A DNA stretch of 17,621 nt from Euryarchaeota archaeon UBA53. GTDB taxonomy: Archaea; Thermoplasmatota; Poseidoniia; Poseidoniales; Poseidoniaceae. The notes beneath the pieces were generated by a model. The model was not told the origin of the DNA. It searched no databases and was given only the letters and a program-made list of their open reading frames with translations. The DNA is taken from the NCBI GenBank assembly GCA_002507425.1, contig DAZU01000043.1:70000-87620 (forward strand), in the 5' to 3' direction. A program made the translations under genes and the position numbers. This document shows, piece after piece, positions 14,757-17,621 of this stretch (its first letter is position 1; each line of letters begins with the position of its first letter).

Positions 14757-17621
14757 TTATTCTTCTTCGGTCGTATCAGAAATAGAAATTTCTTGATTAC
14801 TTGGTTGGTGTGCATATGTAACTTCCTGTTGATTCTGATAGTTTATCCCTTCTCCGTAGTTGGTTTCAGAATAAATTTTGGGTGTTAATTCTTCTTCACC
14901 AAGCTCCTCTTCCCAATCATCATCATCATCATCATAGAATATGCTTTCATCGTCATTATCCTTGCGGATAAGAATTACAATGGCAAATCCTGCAATGATT
15001 AGTAACAAACCAAGAATTGCTATAACAACGGACATCCCACTAAATCCTGAGTCTACATCATCCTGACTAATTACTCTAGGCATATCTGACTCGGTTCCAA
15101 GGTCGCAACTTGCGACCTCGTCATATTCAAAACAGTTGGGCATGAGATAATTGCTAATCCAAACATCGTAACCGCTTATGTTTACAAAGAGCCCTTGAGA
15201 ACCTGAGCCATATGTCTCAAAAGGAATTGTTGGAGTATTAAGAGTCCTACCAGGTAAAAGAGATAGTTCAAATTCACCGTGGTTAACCCAGTCTTTTTGC
15301 ACACCAGTGTCCTCCATTAACGATATGTTGACTGTTCCAGATTTAGTTCCCAGATTTCTGACGTGAACTACTATTCCTATCTCAGTGCCTTCAACAACTT
15401 CGTTCCCTCTAGGAACTTTTCCATTTGCTAGACTTATCTCTATGTTGATTACTGACACGTCAAACGAGCGAATTGTAAACTCTGTTCGCATCGGATCTAA
15501 ACTTGAGAGCCCAGTTCCAGCCGCATCATTTCCAGCCTTATCTGTTACATCAAACCACCAAACTAACTCATCACCTTGCTGGAAGGAAAGATTCATTCCT
15601 GAAGTAAAATCAATGTTTCCTGCATAGGAATAGGATGCTCCGTTAGAAGAAATTAAAGGGAGATTTGATTCTAATGCCCCGTCTTGTATTGCAACTCCGT
15701 TTCTTAGATACGCCCAACTAAGAGGTAGGCCGCCTGACGGTAATCCACCTTCGTCAGTTACAATTACAGCAAATTGTAGAGATCCGAGTTCATCATCATC
15801 AATTACTAAAGGTATAGTTGAAAACTGGACAGTCGGTGCTATTTCATCAACCGTTATTAGTGATTGAGTTGTTGTAATATCTTGACCGGGAGATACTACT
15901 CCAGTTATTGAATATTCTACACTCATGATGGGTTCAATAATCGACCTGCTAGGTAGGATAAGGCCAACCTCCCACATTCCCCCGGTTTGAACATCGCCGT
16001 ATGAATTCAAATTTTCTGACCCATAGATAGTTGTAATCGCAACCTCGAGACCCTGAGGAGGAACTTGTTTTAGAACAGCCCCTGATTTTTGATACGATAT
16101 GTGACCATTAAAAGTCAGATCATCTCCAGGTTGGACGAATATATGATCTGATGAAGCTTTAGAGATTGGAGGTGTAGTATCGGTTATATTTTCAACGATT
16201 ACCTGCAAATTGTTATCCAACTGCCATCGTATTTCACCAATGTTCGATATAACGACAACTGGATTCAATTCGTCATCATCGTAAACGATTATGCTCGGCA
16301 GTGAATATTCTTGTAATCTGCTGGAATCAAAGTTCCAATCTAGGGAAAAATTCCATGACACCTGCCAATTGCTATCTCCGATGAAATTTGTAGAAACGTC
16401 ATGTAGCACGAGTTGAGAATTATTTCCAGTGTAAAAGTCGCCATTTCTTGGCTCCCAAACCATTAAACCAAAACCGTCATCTTGGTTTCCAGCCATATTT
16501 ATTTCAACGATGTCTATCGAATTTACACCGTTTTCATCATTTATTTCCATTACTAGTGAATGCATTTGTCCTGCCAATAACTGCTCATTTACTGTATCCA
16601 ATGATATCCCAGCAGTCGGAATGGTTGTTGGTTCGTTTATTGCGACAATCAGTGTTGCCATATCATTACCTAGTCCCGGGTAACCGCCATACCTCAAACT
16701 ATGACCTGCAAAATCTTGACTAGTGAAGTAAATAGAGCATTGAGCATTAAAATCCATTTCTGATAAGTCGATTCCTCCAAAGCTAACCGTTCTTTCTCCA
16801 GATAATCCCTCTGGAAGAGGCTTTGAAATTACTTCATATTCAGATTCGTCTGCTAATCCGTTTAGATTATGATCATCGATTCCCTCTCTCCAATAGTGTA
16901 TTTTCAAATCCTCTCCTAAGGCCTCGTCATCAGTTATTGTAACTTGCAGATTAAGTGGCGAGGATGGGTCCCAAGTAAACCCGTCAGCAGGCTTTAGCCT
17001 ATTTCCTGTGTCAACAAGCAAATCCTTTGCCCAAGGCGACATACTATCGAGCAGTATTTTTACTGGGTTTGTTGATGTTTCATCCTGTGCCCCATTAGCC
17101 CCTGTTATTGGGCCTGCTCTGACTATATACGGTACTATATTGGTCTCTTCTCCCATATTTGGAAGTGTTACCAACCCAGTCCATGTTCCATCTCCAGATG
17201 AACTCAAGGCTATATCTGAACCGTCGATTGTCACAGCAACTACGAAATCATCAACTTTTGGCCGAATATCAATTGTATTTTGGAATTTAACGCTACCAGA
17301 TATCGAAACCTTTGTTCCGGCTTTGGCGTAAAAGGGATACGATGGAGAAAATTCGTCCGAAAGTAGGTTTCCAGACATGTCAGCAATTTGCCACGAGTCT
17401 ATTTCTAAGTCGTTTTCACTTGCTTGATTACCTGCTTCTCCAGACTGCGCAATCGCAGGTGACATCCCCTCGCCATTTGCATCGTAGGCCTGAACCGACC
17501 AAAGCACTGACTGGGAGTCATCCCAGTCCCAATCAACCTCAAACTGCCAACTTACAACAATTCTACCACCAATTTCAGCAACCGTTGAGGAATTAGATAA
17601 CTTGAGGATTTCTGCTCCACT
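14757..17621 (-). CDS. Large Ig-like surface protein with C-terminal membrane anchor and acidic tail (N-terminus beyond right edge)
   Basis: The frame is open from the right edge (17621) to the stop at 14759-14757, showing 954 residues. A GTG at 17507 is internal, because upstream codons stay open and protein-like (for example VVSWQFEVDWDWDDSQ). The visible part is a long run of beta-rich, Asp/Asn/Ser-rich segments typical of Ig-like or cadherin-like extracellular repeats, followed by a CARDB-like domain (VVHVRNLGTKSGTVNISL) and a Cys pair (NCFEYDEVASCD) close to the membrane. One transmembrane helix (encoded at about 14970-15036, VVIAILGLLLIIAGFAIVIL) is followed by a tail of about 70 residues, first acidic with six consecutive Asp, then Asn/Gln/Tyr-rich. 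This fits a cell-surface adhesin or structural protein with the bulk outside the cell. A signal peptide and any N-terminal enzyme domain would lie outside the window. The exact function is unknown. Confidence 0.8.
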   Translation of the reverse strand, partial: SGAEILKLSNSSTVAEIGGRIVVSWQFEVDWDWDDSQSVLWSVQAYDANGEGMSPAIAQSGEAGNQASENDLEIDSWQIADMSGNLLSDEFSPSYPFYAKAGTKVSISGSVKFQNTIDIRPKVDDFVVAVTIDGSDIALSSSGDGTWTGLVTLPNMGEETNIVPYIVRAGPITGANGAQDETSTNPVKILLDSMSPWAKDLLVDTGNRLKPADGFTWDPSSPLNLQVTITDDEALGEDLKIHYWREGIDDHNLNGLADESEYEVISKPLPEGLSGERTVSFGGIDLSEMDFNAQCSIYFTSQDFAGHSLRYGGYPGLGNDMATLIVAINEPTTIPTAGISLDTVNEQLLAGQMHSLVMEINDENGVNSIDIVEINMAGNQDDGFGLMVWEPRNGDFYTGNNSQLVLHDVSTNFIGDSNWQVSWNFSLDWNFDSSRLQEYSLPSIIVYDDDELNPVVVISNIGEIRWQLDNNLQVIVENITDTTPPISKASSDHIFVQPGDDLTFNGHISYQKSGAVLKQVPPQGLEVAITTIYGSENLNSYGDVQTGGMWEVGLILPSRSIIEPIMSVEYSITGVVSPGQDITTTQSLITVDEIAPTVQFSTIPLVIDDDELGSLQFAVIVTDEGGLPSGGLPLSWAYLRNGVAIQDGALESNLPLISSNGASYSYAGNIDFTSGMNLSFQQGDELVWWFDVTDKAGNDAAGTGLSSLDPMRTEFTIRSFDVSVINIEISLANGKVPRGNEVVEGTEIGIVVHVRNLGTKSGTVNISLMEDTGVQKDWVNHGEFELSLLPGRTLNTPTIPFETYGSGSQGLFVNISGYDVWISNYLMPNCFEYDEVASCDLGTESDMPRVISQDDVDSGFSGMSVVIAILGLLLIIAGFAIVILIRKDNDDESIFYDDDDDDWEEELGEEELTPKIYSETNYGEGINYQNQQEVTYAHQPSNQEISISDTTEEE

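Noticed and set aside
14918..14936. Trinucleotide (ATC)n repeat
   Set aside because: It is simply the Asp codons of the acidic tail; no sign of a microsatellite with another role.
17505..17507. GTG as the start of the surface protein
   Set aside because: The frame stays open for 38 more codons to the window edge with similar composition, and no signal peptide follows the GTG, so the true start is outside.
17008..17596. Plus-strand ORFs of 107 and 94 codons near the right edge
   Set aside because: Antisense to the surface-protein frame, which is open across the whole region to the edge.
1..17621. tRNA genes, CRISPR arrays, IS elements, attachment sites
   Set aside because: Intergenic gaps are all under 140 bases; reading them on both strands gave no cloverleaf, spaced repeat, transposase or terminal inverted repeat.

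Overview
The window looks like a piece of an archaeal chromosome, most plausibly a planktonic euryarchaeote of the Marine Group II/III type (Poseidoniales-like). This assignment is inference from gene content. ValS and AlaS are of the archaeal type, RtcB is the archaeal tRNA-splicing ligase type, and there is a giant Ig-like surface protein with a single C-terminal membrane anchor and an Asp/Glu-rich tail. Base composition is A+T-rich by eye and even across the window, with no sign of recent transfer. I see no tRNA, rRNA, CRISPR array, IS element or prophage.

Layout, left to right: the N-terminal part of an RND/MMPL-type exporter running off the left edge (-); valyl-tRNA synthetase (+); Y-family polymerase DinB/Pol IV (-); a small acidic two-membrane-segment protein of unknown function (+); a 3-phosphoglycerate-dehydrogenase-like enzyme without a C-terminal regulatory domain (-); an unrecognised polytopic membrane protein (+); an ETHE1/glyoxalase-II-like metallo-beta-lactamase-fold hydrolase (-); RmuC (+); a NUDIX hydrolase with an N-terminal extension (+); alanyl-tRNA synthetase (-); RtcB RNA ligase (+); a 59-residue coiled-coil small protein (-); and a large surface protein whose N-terminus lies beyond the right edge (-).

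The layout itself is the most striking property. Strand switches at 10 of 12 gene junctions, so nearly every gene is its own transcription unit. All five convergent pairs abut exactly or overlap by 4-14 bp. The five divergent gaps are only 64-137 bp and must hold back-to-back promoters. There is no intergenic stretch over 300 bases. The only tandem pairs are rmuC-NUDIX (26 bp gap, perhaps an operon) and surface protein-small ORF (102 bp gap).

Functionally this is mostly housekeeping: translation (ValS, AlaS), tRNA splicing and RNA repair (RtcB), DNA damage tolerance and maintenance (DinB, RmuC, possibly the NUDIX enzyme), serine biosynthesis (SerA), sulfur or thiol metabolism (ETHE1-like) and envelope proteins. 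I found no clear new multi-gene system. The best leads are the small coiled-coil gene flush against rtcB, cysteine losses in the AlaS N-terminal zinc-type motif, an insertion after KMSKS in ValS, two membrane proteins of no recognised family, and the alternating gap-free architecture.
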